A DNA stretch of 26,168 nucleotides, from positions 1-26,168 of the forward strand of contig DAOTXN010000031.1 of NCBI GenBank assembly GCA_034435435.1, read 5' to 3'. Source of the stretch: DAOTXN01 sp034435435. Its GTDB lineage: Bacteria; Chloroflexota; Anaerolineae; S140-20. Position 1 is the first letter of the stretch, and each line of letters starts with the position of its first letter. The position numbers and the translations under genes are program-made. Shown here one piece after another: positions 12,814 to 22,141 of the stretch. The notes under the pieces were generated by a model. That model ran no database searches. It was given only the letters and a program-made list of their open reading frames with translations, and was not told where the DNA came from.

Positions 12814-13602
12814 ATGCGCACGAGAAAACCAGGTCTCTACATCGCGTTGATGGTGTTGGCGGCAGCGTGCGGCCGGGCGGCCAAACCCACGCCGACTCCC
12901 ACTTTATCCTTTGCGGCGACTGTCGAGCCGTCCGTCACAGCCACGCCCACTGATCCCTACGCCGACGAGCGCGAGGAGTTGGTCCAGCGCACCATCATCG
13001 CCCGCGGCGTGAGCGACCCGGCCGTGCTGACGGCCATGCGGGCGGTTCAACGCCACCTGTTTGTGCCCGCCGACTACCTGGATCAGGCCTACGCCGATCA
13101 CCCGTTGCCCATCGGCTACGGCCAGACCATCTCTCAACCCTACATCGTGGCCCTCATGACCGAGTTGCTCAAGCTGGAGCCTGGCGACCGGGTATTAGAA
13201 ATCGGCACTGGCTCCGGCTATCAGGCGGCAGTGTTGGCCGAGATCGTAGACGAGGTCTATACCATCGAGATCGTGCCCGAATTGGCCGAGTCGGCGGCGG
13301 CGCGATTGGCCGCGCTGGGCTACACCGACGTACAAGTGACGCAGGGCGATGGCTACTTTGGCTGGGAAGCGTATGCGCCCTACGACGCCATCATCGTCAC
13401 CGCCGCGCCCGACCACCTGCCGCAACCGTTAATCGGCCAGCTCAAGGATGGCGGATACATCGTCATCCCCATCGGGCCAGTGGGCGGCTTTCAGAGCCTG
13501 TGGCGCTTTACCAAGACCGACGACCAGCTCAGCGCAGAGAACCTGCTCGACGTGCGTTTTGTGCCGCTGACCGGGCCGGGAGCCGAAGGGGGCGCGCCGT
13601 AA
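12814..13602 (+). CDS. pcm: Exported L-isoaspartate O-methyltransferase, lipoprotein
   Basis: 262 residues. The core (about 50-255) is protein-L-isoaspartate methyltransferase: MRAVQRHLFVP, YADHPLPIGYGQTISQPYIVALM, the SAM loop VLEIGTGSGYQAAVLA (about 128-143), and DGYFGWEAYAPYDAIIVTAA. It repairs isoaspartyl damage in proteins using SAM. Before it stands a lipoprotein signal, VLAAACG with the lipid Cys at 19, and a PTPTPT/TATPTDP linker, so the enzyme appears to be anchored outside the membrane, where SAM is not normally available. The start is ATG 12814 with GGGGG upstream. It converges on the nos operon end with only 21 nt between stops. Confidence 0.9.
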   Translation: MRTRKPGLYIALMVLAAACGRAAKPTPTPTLSFAATVEPSVTATPTDPYADEREELVQRTIIARGVSDPAVLTAMRAVQRHLFVPADYLDQAYADHPLPIGYGQTISQPYIVALMTELLKLEPGDRVLEIGTGSGYQAAVLAEIVDEVYTIEIVPELAESAAARLAALGYTDVQVTQGDGYFGWEAYAPYDAIIVTAAPDHLPQPLIGQLKDGGYIVIPIGPVGGFQSLWRFTKTDDQLSAENLLDVRFVPLTGPGAEGGAP

Positions 13603-13623
13603 TCTTTTCACGCTTCACGCTTC

Positions 13624-14016
13624 CTATTGCAACGTGCGCATAAAGGCGATGATGTCGCGAATGTCATCGTCGGTGAGGGCCGGATTGCCGCCCTTGGGCG
13701 GCATGTCCACGCCGGTGGTGTTGGCCGGGTCGCCGATGGGCCGCCCTTTTTTGATAAAGGCCAGCATTTCGGCGTCGGTCGAGCCTTGAATGAACGCGCT
13801 GCCCTGCCAGGACTTGCCCAAGCCCTGCACGCCCTCGCCGTTCGGACCGTGGCAACCGGCGCAGGCCGCATACAATTCTTTGCCCCGCGCCGCGTCGCCA
13901 GCGGCTTGGGGAGGCTGGGTGGGTTGGCTTTCTTCCTTGTTGCCGCCGCCGCAGGCGGTCAGGACCAGCGACAAGCCGAGTACCAGAACGAACGCCAGGT
14001 TTAATTTTCGAGTCAC
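13624..14016 (-). CDS. Cytochrome c lipoprotein of the nos cluster
   Basis: 130 residues. A lipoprotein signal ends in LVLTAC (Cys 22), a Gly/Gln/Pro linker follows, and then one class I cytochrome c domain with heme motif CAGCH (52-56). The likely Met ligand is in VDMPPKGG, and the last helix is DDIRDIIAFMRTL. It should sit on the outer face of the membrane and carry electrons, plausibly to NosZ, which is encoded at the other end of the same gene row. The start GTG 14016 is chosen because AAGGAGG lies 7 nt before it and the signal peptide begins there; the open frame beyond, to 14133, consists of repeat sequence. It is separated from nosL by 151 nt of REP elements. Confidence 0.9.
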   Translation of the reverse strand: MTRKLNLAFVLVLGLSLVLTACGGGNKEESQPTQPPQAAGDAARGKELYAACAGCHGPNGEGVQGLGKSWQGSAFIQGSTDAEMLAFIKKGRPIGDPANTTGVDMPPKGGNPALTDDDIRDIIAFMRTLQ

Positions 14017-14044
14017 GTGTCTTCCTCCTTGTGATTTTGCGAGT

Positions 14045-14160
14045 AGGGCGGGTTTCTTACCCGCCGTTCCAAAGTTCCGGCGCGTAGGGAAACGCGGCAA
14101 AGTCTTGAGAAAAAGCCCACCAATGAGCACCAAGACCCCGGCGCGTAGGGAAACGCGCCC
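14045..14160. repeat. REP palindromes between nosL and the cytochrome c gene
   Basis: Three palindromic units lie in this gap: GGCGGGTTTCTTACCCGCC (14047-14065), a partly decayed GGCGCGTAGGGAAACGCGG (14079-14097), and GGCGCGTAGGGAAACGCGCC (14140-14159). Read on one strand they share a layout: TAGGG, a GC-rich arm, a GTTTC loop, and the complementary arm. The first is repeated exactly, in reverse, at 18597-18615. A CACCAAGACCCC word just before the last unit matches the inverted repeat at 1020-1188. Confidence 0.8.
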
Positions 14161-14167
14161 TACTATT

Positions 14168-15415
14168 CTACTTTACATCGAACTCCAAGACAACCTCGCC
14201 GATTTCGACCCCGCCCCGGCTGACCCGGACCGTCACCGTCCACGGGCCGGCCATGGTAAAGTTGATCTGGCCCCGGTAGTGACCGTTCCCGATGTTGACC
14301 GGGTTTTCGTTGCCTGGCGAGCCGTGGTCCATCGTGGGCATTTCGGGGGTGATTTCCAGCGTCAAGTCGTCTACGGGCGGCCAGTTCATCGCGCCCTGTT
14401 TCTGCGCGGCCAGGATTTCGATGGGTTGTTGGCCGACGCCCGCCGCCTGGGGCGAGACGACCATCAAAAAGAGCTTGCTCTCGTCGTCCGCAGCGACGAA
14501 CGAGCCGACCAGCCTGGACGGGGCGACCTCGACCGGAAAAGTGGCCTGCCCCGCGCCGCCGCTGGCTGGGTCGCTAAAGGTCACGCCGATTTCCCACGTA
14601 CCCAAATCCGGGCCGCTGGGCATTGTAAAGCCGACGGCGGCGCCAAAATGCGCATTCATGTGGGCTTGCGCAGCGGGCTGCTCGACCGGCGCGGCGTGGT
14701 CCATCTTGGGCATGTGCATCAGGGGATGAAAGGTCACGTCGGCCTTGGTCACAGTCTGTCCGGCGGGGTCGGTGAGTTGGAGCATGAGCGGGTTGTACCC
14801 GGCGTGCAGCGGCTCGTGCGCCAGCAGGGTCAGGTGATAGCCATTGGCCTCGGCCTCGCCCAGCGTCGTGAGCGCCTCGTCCGCGTGGGCGTGCATCATG
14901 CCGTGAGCGTGGGCAGGCGTCGCCTCGCCCACCGGCGAGACGACCAGCCCACCGGCGCGGTGCTTGGAAAGCAAGCCTTCCCAGTCTAGCACCTGGCCCG
15001 GAAATTCGGCGGTCAATTGATCCGCCTGCTCGCGGCTCTCCACGGCGGCCGTGCCCTGGGCCATGGGGGTATGCAGATGCTGGCTGAACACGAAATAGGC
15101 TTTCCGGGCGTCTATCCACGCCTGGGTGTCATAGTCGTGCACCCAATAGGCCACGATGTTGTGCTCGGGGTGTTTATCGGCATAGATGAGCATGTCGCCG
15201 ATGTCGTCAAAGGGCAGGCTTTCGTAACGGCCCCCGCTCGCCTTGTAGGTGTAGGCGGCGGCGAAGCGCGGGTCGTTGATAATCATGCGGCACTCGATGC
15301 ACTCAGTCTCGCCGTAGCGGATCTCTGGGGGTTTGATTTCGGCCTGGCCTTTGCCGCAGGCCGCCAGCAGCGTGAGCAAAAGCAGCAGCGTCATCTGTCG
15401 CGTCAGCTTGAACAT
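14168..15415 (-). CDS. nosL: NosL copper chaperone fused to FixH/YtkA-like domains
   Basis: 415 residues. The signal peptide ends in TLLAAC (lipid Cys 20). Residues about 25-165 are NosL-like: the CIECRMIINDPRFAA copper-site motif, then LPFDDIGDMLIYADKH, WVHDYDTQAWIDARKAYFV and MAQGTAAV. NosL delivers copper to apo-NosZ. After a His/Met-rich stretch (HAHGMMHAHADE) come two beta-sandwich-like segments, MHMPKMDHAAP with GTWEIGVTF, and EMPTMDHGSPGN with GPWTVTVRV. Each has the Met/His pattern of FixH/YtkA proteins that handle copper. Ordinary NosL is under 200 residues, so this is a multi-domain fusion. Start ATG 15415 lies 2 nt after the nosY stop, with AAGGAG inside nosY. The longer open frame upstream overlaps nosY and is rejected. 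Confidence 0.88.
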   Translation of the reverse strand: MFKLTRQMTLLLLLTLLAACGKGQAEIKPPEIRYGETECIECRMIINDPRFAAAYTYKASGGRYESLPFDDIGDMLIYADKHPEHNIVAYWVHDYDTQAWIDARKAYFVFSQHLHTPMAQGTAAVESREQADQLTAEFPGQVLDWEGLLSKHRAGGLVVSPVGEATPAHAHGMMHAHADEALTTLGEAEANGYHLTLLAHEPLHAGYNPLMLQLTDPAGQTVTKADVTFHPLMHMPKMDHAAPVEQPAAQAHMNAHFGAAVGFTMPSGPDLGTWEIGVTFSDPASGGAGQATFPVEVAPSRLVGSFVAADDESKLFLMVVSPQAAGVGQQPIEILAAQKQGAMNWPPVDDLTLEITPEMPTMDHGSPGNENPVNIGNGHYRGQINFTMAGPWTVTVRVSRGGVEIGEVVLEFDVK

Positions 15416-15417
15416 GG

Positions 15418-16263
15418 TCAAAAATCTCCTTTTCTCGAAAAACGAATGTAAGCGACTCCGGCGGGCGCAAAAACCCATCCGCCCAGCAGCGCGTAGAAAA
15501 GCGCGCTTAGATTTTCTCCGTAGGTTTGCACGGCATAGACGCCAGCGGGACCCAGGAGGTCCAGTGTGGTGTGAATGTCTAGCACGGCGGCCATCTTGAA
15601 CACCTGCAACGGGTTGATGAGCGACAGGGCGAACAGGTTCCCGATGGACATCTGCGCTTTCAGGGCCACGGCGGCCCCCATCAACCCCAGGTCGCCGAAA
15701 AAGACAAACACCAGCCACAGGAACAGCGCCACGCCCACGGCGACGCTGGCCTTGCGACTAAAGGTCGAGACCAGAAAACCGACCCCCAGCATCACCAGCG
15801 CCAGCAGGAAGGCCAACCCGACCAGTTGCAGGTATACGTCGGGCGTGGCCGTGTCGCCGCCATTGAACACGATGACCAGCGCCGATGTCCCAAAACCCAG
15901 CGCCAGCGCCGCCAGCAAGGCCAGAGCCAGCCCCAGATATTTGCCCAACCATACCTCGCCCCGGTTCACCGGCTGGGCCAGCAGGTAGACCAGCGAGCCG
16001 CGTTCTTGCTCGCCGGCCAGGCTTTGCGCCCCGACGGTCAGCGCCATCAGCGGCGTGATGAGCATGACCAGGTTGACCAGGCTGGCGGCGGTGCGCCCAA
16101 AGCCGGCGAATCCGGCCATGTCGCTGCCCGCCAACGCCAGGGCCGACAGGGCCAGCGCCAGCGCAGTAAAGGCGGCCGTGTAGAGCAGGAACCAGCGGTT
16201 GCGCAGCGAGTCGCGCAGCTCTTTTTGGGCCAGGGTCAGGACGATGGACATGTCCATGCTCAC
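15418..16263 (-). CDS. nosY: NosY-type ABC transporter permease
   Basis: 281 residues with six hydrophobic segments (starting at 30, 62, 110, 145, 178 and the C-terminus). The N-terminal coupling helix region LTLAQKELRDSLRNRWFLL and the motif GEQERGSLVYLLAQPVNRGEVWLGKY are typical of NosY/ABC-2 permeases. It is the membrane part of NosDFY, which supplies sulfur or drives copper-site assembly in NosZ. Its GTG start overlaps the nosF stop by 4 nt (GTGA), and an ATG at 16257 is an alternative start. It is coupled to nosL downstream. Confidence 0.92.
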   Translation of the reverse strand: MSMDMSIVLTLAQKELRDSLRNRWFLLYTAAFTALALALSALALAGSDMAGFAGFGRTAASLVNLVMLITPLMALTVGAQSLAGEQERGSLVYLLAQPVNRGEVWLGKYLGLALALLAALALGFGTSALVIVFNGGDTATPDVYLQLVGLAFLLALVMLGVGFLVSTFSRKASVAVGVALFLWLVFVFFGDLGLMGAAVALKAQMSIGNLFALSLINPLQVFKMAAVLDIHTTLDLLGPAGVYAVQTYGENLSALFYALLGGWVFAPAGVAYIRFSRKGDF

Positions 16264-17129
16264 ACCTCCTCAAAGTCTTCAACGGCGATGGCGGCCTGCT
16301 CCAGCATGCGGATAGGTAGGGCTTTGTGGGCCAGCGCCACGTCCACCAGCAGTCCGCGCCCGTTGGCGCTGGCCTGCAAGCCACCGCCGGCCAACACCGC
16401 TAACGCCTGCTCGCGCTGACCGTCGGCCAGGTAGAGGCGCAAGCGGGCTTGTAAACCCAGGCGCTCGGACAATTCGGGCGCAGAGCTGGTCAGCGCCAGG
16501 CGACCCTGCTCCAACACTAGCACACGGTCGGCCAGCGTTTTGACCTCTTCCAGGCGGTGCGAGGTAAACAGAATAGTCTGGCCACCTCGTTTGACCTGGC
16601 TCAGCAGATGCAGGAAGCGGTCGCGGGCGGCGGCGTCCAGGTTGGAGGTCGGCTCGTCCAGCAGCAGCACGGGCGGGTCGGACATGAGGGCGATGGCCAG
16701 CGCCAGGCGTTGCTTCATGCCGCCCGAAAGGGCCTCGACGGTTTTGTGAGCGTGCTCGGCCAGTTCGACCTGCTCCAACACCGGGCGGATGCGGGCCGGC
16801 TCGACCTTTTTCAGGCGGGCGTAAAAATGCAGCGTCTGGGCGACGCTCAGGTCGTGGTGAAAGGTGATTTCCTGGGGCACGTAACCCATCAGCCGGCGGG
16901 CGGCCTTACCCTGATGCCGGGCGTCGTGGCCGCCTACCTGCACCTGACCCCGGTAGCGCAGCAAGCCCAGCAGACACTTGATGACGGTGGTCTTGCCGGC
17001 GCCGTTGGGACCCCACAGGGCCACGGCCTGGCCGGGGACGATGCTGAAGCTCAGCTCGTCCACCGCCACGACCCGCCTGCGGCGGCCAAAGATTTTGGTT
17101 AACCCAGTCACACAGATAATCGGTTCCAA
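16260..17129 (-). CDS. nosF: NosF-type ABC transporter ATPase
   Basis: 289 residues. All ABC ATPase motifs are present: Walker A GPNGAGKTT (40-48), Q-loop Q86, signature LSGGMKQR (134-141), Walker B VLLLDEP (154-160), and switch H191. The C-terminal 75 residues are an accessory domain. It is the energising subunit of NosDFY. The start is TTG at 17129, supported by AAAGGAG 7 nt upstream; it overlaps the end of nosD by 22 nt, so translation is coupled. Confidence 0.93.
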   Translation of the reverse strand: MEPIICVTGLTKIFGRRRRVVAVDELSFSIVPGQAVALWGPNGAGKTTVIKCLLGLLRYRGQVQVGGHDARHQGKAARRLMGYVPQEITFHHDLSVAQTLHFYARLKKVEPARIRPVLEQVELAEHAHKTVEALSGGMKQRLALAIALMSDPPVLLLDEPTSNLDAAARDRFLHLLSQVKRGGQTILFTSHRLEEVKTLADRVLVLEQGRLALTSSAPELSERLGLQARLRLYLADGQREQALAVLAGGGLQASANGRGLLVDVALAHKALPIRMLEQAAIAVEDFEEV

Positions 17130-18640
17130 AAAAGGTCTCCTTTGAGCCCTCCGGCGACGATGAGCCCCCCCAGGGCCAGCAAGCCCACCGCGGCCAGCAA
17201 CGTCGGCGTGGCAGAGCGCGCCGACAGGCCCGGCACAGCCGGCAGAGCGGGCGGCCGGAGCAGCGGATAGTCGTCGGTCATCTTGGGTTGGGGTTGGAAC
17301 AGCGGAAAGGCGCGGGCGGCCAGGTCAATGGCGTCGGCCACCGGACTGAGCTGAAACAGCCGCAGCTCCGGGTATTGGTCGGTCAGGCTCTCAAAGGTGC
17401 TCTGCGCGCGGTAGGGCAGGTCGCCCACACCGTCGCCGTCGGCGTCGTAACCGCTATAGTCGCTCCAATAGTTGCCCTGCCCCTGGATGTGCCAGGCATT
17501 GCCCGTCAGCTCGCCGCCGCCCACCGCCGACACTTGGACGCTGTTCTCTTGAAAGACGTTGTGGGTAAAGCTGTTGCGCCGCACCAACGGCTGCAACGCC
17601 GCGCCGACGTCGTTGAAGGCCAGGAGGTTGTTCCGAAAGACGCTGCTGGCGTCGAGCGAGCGCGGCGAATTGTCCAGGTAAAGCCCCTGGCGGTTGTTGA
17701 CCAGGCGATTGCCCTCGGCCAGCACGTCGTCAGAGTCTTTGAGGGCCAGACCGTAACCGCTGGGGCCGCGATTGTGGTAGAACAGGTTGCGGCGTACCGT
17801 CAGGCGGCGGCTGTACATCAAAAAGGCTCCCACCGAGTTGTCGCGCAACACGTTTTCCTCGATGATCTGGTCGTCGCTGTACATAAAGTGCAGCCCGTAG
17901 CGCCCTTGCTCGACCAGGTTGCCCTTGATGAGTGAGTTGGGCGAGAACCAGATCACCACGTCGCGGCTGCGCGCCACGTGATTGCCCTGGACGACGCTGC
18001 CGGCGCAATACCACAGCCGGATGGCGTCGCCGCGCCGGGCCAGGTCTAGGTCTTTGCCATTGATCACGTTGTCGCGCACCACGCTGCCCGGCGCGTTTTT
18101 CAGATAAACGCCAAACAGCACGTCTTCCAATCGGTTGCCTTGCACGGTGAGGCGCGGGGCCAGGCCGGTGACGCCGGCGTTTTCGGTGGTCAGGCTATCG
18201 CCGCTGTTGCGTATCACCAATCCCTGCAGGGTCACGTCGGGCGCGGCGACGGTCCACACGTCGCCCCGCCCGCCGCCGTCAATCACCGGCCAGCCCTGGC
18301 CGAGCAGCGTCACCGATTTGTCCACGCTGAATGGCCCGCTGTAAACGCCGGGGGGGATGAGGATGGCGTCGCCGGCGCGGGCCTCGGCCAGGGCCTGGGC
18401 CAGGTCGAAAGATGTGCTCTGCGCCTGGCCGGGCAGAGGGGTCAGCAGGAACAATGCCAGCAGCAGAACGTAGGGCAGGTTTCTATACCTGCCGGGCAGC
18501 AGGTTTCTATACTTGCCGGGCAGCAGGTTTCTATACCTGCCGGGCAGCAGGTTTCCATACCTGCCGGGCAGCAGGTTTCCATACCTGCCCCTGGATGGCG
18601 GGTAAGAAACCCGCCCTACTTTAGGCTTCATCTGTCGCAT
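17108..18640 (-). CDS. nosD: NosD, periplasmic copper-site maturation protein, with REP-expanded N-terminus
   Basis: 510 residues. The main part (about 75-430) is a right-handed parallel beta-helix of the NosD/carbohydrate-binding type, with repeated N-x-L/V-x-x-N turns such as GNRLEDVLFGVYLKNAP, GNHVARSRDVVIWFSPN and NYWSDYSGYDADGDGVGDLPY, a region conserved in NosD. The C-terminal TLLAAVGLLALGGLIVAG is a membrane anchor. The hydrophobic signal core (YVLLLALFLLTPLPGQAQ) does not begin until residue 56. Before it lie five near-identical 8-residue units (GRYRNLLP) made by a DNA palindrome array (18475-18588), preceded by the translation of another REP. Start ATG 18640 (or 18631) overlaps the upstream gene by 20 nt. 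No better start exists after the repeats. Confidence 0.9.
   Translation of the reverse strand: MRQMKPKVGRVSYPPSRGRYGNLLPGRYGNLLPGRYRNLLPGKYRNLLPGRYRNLPYVLLLALFLLTPLPGQAQSTSFDLAQALAEARAGDAILIPPGVYSGPFSVDKSVTLLGQGWPVIDGGGRGDVWTVAAPDVTLQGLVIRNSGDSLTTENAGVTGLAPRLTVQGNRLEDVLFGVYLKNAPGSVVRDNVINGKDLDLARRGDAIRLWYCAGSVVQGNHVARSRDVVIWFSPNSLIKGNLVEQGRYGLHFMYSDDQIIEENVLRDNSVGAFLMYSRRLTVRRNLFYHNRGPSGYGLALKDSDDVLAEGNRLVNNRQGLYLDNSPRSLDASSVFRNNLLAFNDVGAALQPLVRRNSFTHNVFQENSVQVSAVGGGELTGNAWHIQGQGNYWSDYSGYDADGDGVGDLPYRAQSTFESLTDQYPELRLFQLSPVADAIDLAARAFPLFQPQPKMTDDYPLLRPPALPAVPGLSARSATPTLLAAVGLLALGGLIVAGGLKGDLFWNRLSV
18475..18615. repeat. Tandem REP array translated within nosD
   Basis: Five units of a 24-bp repeat begin at 18475, 18499, 18523, 18547 and 18571; the last is cut to 18 bp. 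Each contains the hairpin GCAGGTTTCTATACCTGC or a near variant (C for T in two units, one ACTTGC arm). Next to it, GGCGGGTAAGAAACCCGCC (18597-18615) is the inverse copy of the REP at 14047-14065. Because the unit is 24 bp, copy-number change keeps the nosD frame and adds or removes 8 residues. Confidence 0.92.
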
Positions 18641-19271
18641 CCACCAATGGTTTATAAGCCCGGCGGTGGAAAAACAGCCCGGTCAGGATGAGCAGTGAGG
18701 CAACGGCGGCCAGAATGAGGCCAGCGTCCGGCTCGGCTGTAGTCCCAAACTGGCCCACCTTGCCCTCACCCAACACCGGCGGCGTGAAAGGCTTGATGCT
18801 GCTGGACAGAGGGGCCTTGGGGTCTAGATTTTGACCAAAGGTGTGCAGCCAGAAGGCCAGGTCGCCCAGGAACATGACGGGAAAGAGCAGCGCCGGCAGG
18901 GCCAGCAACGCCGCCCAGCGGGTGTGAACGAAAATGGTGCTCAATACCAGCAGGCTGACAACCGCGATGGCGGCGATGGACAGCGACAACTCCAACGAAG
19001 CCGCCTCGCCCAGCGGGCGCATGCCGATGTAATGGTTCAACCCATCAATCTCCTTGACGTCGCCTACCAGCCGGTTGACGTAAGCCTGCGCGACCAACCC
19101 TTTGGGATATTGGGGCGCGTGGAGCGTCATCTTCCAGTAGGGCAGAAAAATGGACACGATGAGCAACACCGCCGCCAGCGTCATAAACAGCGTAGGGAGC
19201 AGGTAGGCCGTCCGGCGGGCCTGTATTTCTTCTGCAGGGACGCGCGGTCCCCAAAACGATCCCAGATTCAT
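18621..19271 (-). CDS. Nos-cluster integral membrane protein (NosB-like position)
   Basis: 216 residues with four clear transmembrane segments (about 25-45, 95-115, 122-145, 187-205) and loops containing LPYWKMTLHAPQYPKGL, NHYIGMRPLGEA and FWLHTFGQNLDPKAPLS. The conserved-looking His, Met and Trp residues could take part in metal or heme/quinone contacts, but this is speculative. It lies directly after nosZ, where lipoprotein-type (clade II) nos clusters usually carry a small membrane protein of unknown function called NosB. I infer an analogous role but cannot prove homology. The start ATG 19271 is reasonable; its end overlaps the nosD start. Confidence 0.75.
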   Translation of the reverse strand: MNLGSFWGPRVPAEEIQARRTAYLLPTLFMTLAAVLLIVSIFLPYWKMTLHAPQYPKGLVAQAYVNRLVGDVKEIDGLNHYIGMRPLGEAASLELSLSIAAIAVVSLLVLSTIFVHTRWAALLALPALLFPVMFLGDLAFWLHTFGQNLDPKAPLSSSIKPFTPPVLGEGKVGQFGTTAEPDAGLILAAVASLLILTGLFFHRRAYKPLVDATDEA

Positions 19272-19285
19272 AACATACCTCGGTC

Positions 19286-19320
19286 CAGACCCTAAAGGTC
19301 TTGGAGACCTTTAGGGTCTG
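19286..19320. terminator. Perfect 15-bp palindrome between nosZ and the next gene
   Basis: CAGACCCTAAAGGTC (19286-19300), loop TTGGA, and the exact complement to 19320. It lies 9 nt after the nosZ stop. There is no long U-tract, so it may be an mRNA 3'-end stabiliser or partial terminator that favours nosZ over the downstream maturation genes. It resembles the palindrome at 3315-3347 in size and flanking AGACC/GGTCT words. Confidence 0.65.
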
Positions 19321-19328
19321 AGCTTGTG

Positions 19329-21302
<1,974 letters not shown>

Positions 21303-21338
21303 CATTTGTGCTGCCTCCTTGGGGATTTTTTCCACTTC

Positions 21339-21380
21339 ATTCTACCCGAGTCGCGGCAGCCAGGCAGTGACAAAAGTCGC
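21339..21380 (-). promoter_or_regulatory. Putative nosZ promoter with Crp/Fnr-like site
   Basis: On the minus strand TAGAAT (21344-21339) could be a -10, with no good -35, as expected for an activated promoter. The dyad GTGAC-AAAA-GTCGC (plus strand 21367-21380) resembles Fnr/Dnr sites (TTGAY-N4-RTCAA) and its centre falls at -41.5 relative to the start predicted from that -10, the class II activation position. The divergently encoded Crp/Fnr protein is the obvious candidate. Confidence 0.55.
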
Positions 21381-21402
21381 AAACCTGCCTTGCGCGTCCG
21401 AT

Positions 21403-21431
21403 TTGACACCCATCTCAAGCAGGGGCATAAT
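21403..21431 (+). promoter_or_regulatory. Promoter of the Crp/Fnr regulator gene
   Basis: TTGACA (21403-21408), a 17-nt spacer and CATAAT (21426-21431), 26 nt before the regulator ATG. The Crp/Fnr-like dyad is 22 nt upstream of this -35, so one site could serve both divergent promoters. Confidence 0.75.
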
Positions 21432-21457
21432 GGAGAGACGACAGAGGGAGAAGTGAA

Positions 21458-22141
21458 ATGATTCAAGCGCCAGTCGCGTCGCCGCATACCTGGGCTCTGA
21501 TCCGGGCCGTGCCCTATTTCGCCGGGTTGACTCACGCCGAGTTGGCGCAGGTGGCAGCGCGATTGACCGAGCGCCGCGTCGCCGCGGGCCAGATTGTGTT
21601 TTTTGAACAGGACGAGTGCGTTGGCCTGCACCTGGTCGTGACAGGGCAGGCCCGCATCTATCGGGTGTCGCTGGATGGGCGCGAACAGGTGTTGGCCGTG
21701 CTGGGGCCGGGCGACTCGTGCAACGAGGTGCCTGCCGTGGACGGCGGCCCCAATCCGGCCAGTTGCGCTGCGCTCGAGCCGACCACTTTTTGGGTGCTCA
21801 GCCGCGCCGACCTGGATGAGCTGCGTCAGGAAATCCCCACGCTGAACGACGCCATCATCGCCAGTCTGGCCGCCCGTTGCCGGCAGTTGGTGCAGCGGGT
21901 GTACAACCTGTCCTTCCTGTCGGTGTCGGCCCGCGTGGCGCAATTCCTGGTGGACCAGACCGAACCGGGCCATCCCCTCAGCCGCCGGCGTTGGACGCAA
22001 GAAGAGATCGCTGCCGAGGTGGGCACGGTGCGCGAGATGGTGGGGCGGGCGCTGCGCCACCTGTCCGAAGACGGGCTGATTCGCCTGGAGCGCCATCGCA
22101 TTCACATCGTGGACCGGGAGGGATTGCGAGCCTTATCATAG
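21458..22141 (+). CDS. Crp/Fnr family transcriptional regulator
   Basis: 227 residues. The N-terminal cyclic-nucleotide-type barrel is about 15-130 (PYFAGLTHAELAQVA, GQIVFFEQDECVGLHLVVTGQARIY, LAVLGPGDSCNEVPAVDG). A dimer helix follows, and then the winged helix 185-220 with RRRWTQEEIAAEVGTVREMVGRALRHLSEDGLI. It lacks the N-terminal cysteine set that holds the Fe-S cluster in FNR, so it is more like Dnr/NnrR or Crp types; NO, heme or another ligand is possible. Divergent from nosZ, with a matching dyad between, it is probably the local regulator of N2O respiration. GGGAG precedes ATG 21458. Confidence 0.92.
   Translation: MIQAPVASPHTWALIRAVPYFAGLTHAELAQVAARLTERRVAAGQIVFFEQDECVGLHLVVTGQARIYRVSLDGREQVLAVLGPGDSCNEVPAVDGGPNPASCAALEPTTFWVLSRADLDELRQEIPTLNDAIIASLAARCRQLVQRVYNLSFLSVSARVAQFLVDQTEPGHPLSRRRWTQEEIAAEVGTVREMVGRALRHLSEDGLIRLERHRIHIVDREGLRALS

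Noticed and set aside
15416..15718. N-terminal extension of NosL by about 100 codons
   Set aside because: It lies inside nosY, and the lipoprotein signal with its own ribosome site begins at 15415.
18475..18588. CRISPR-like array
   Set aside because: The 24-bp units are directly abutting with no spacers, each is a palindrome, and the array is translated as part of nosD.
21403..21418. TTGA-N8-TCAA as an FNR box
   Set aside because: Spacing is two bases too long for FNR (TTGA-N6-TCAA) and TTGACA here is better explained as the -35 of the regulator promoter.
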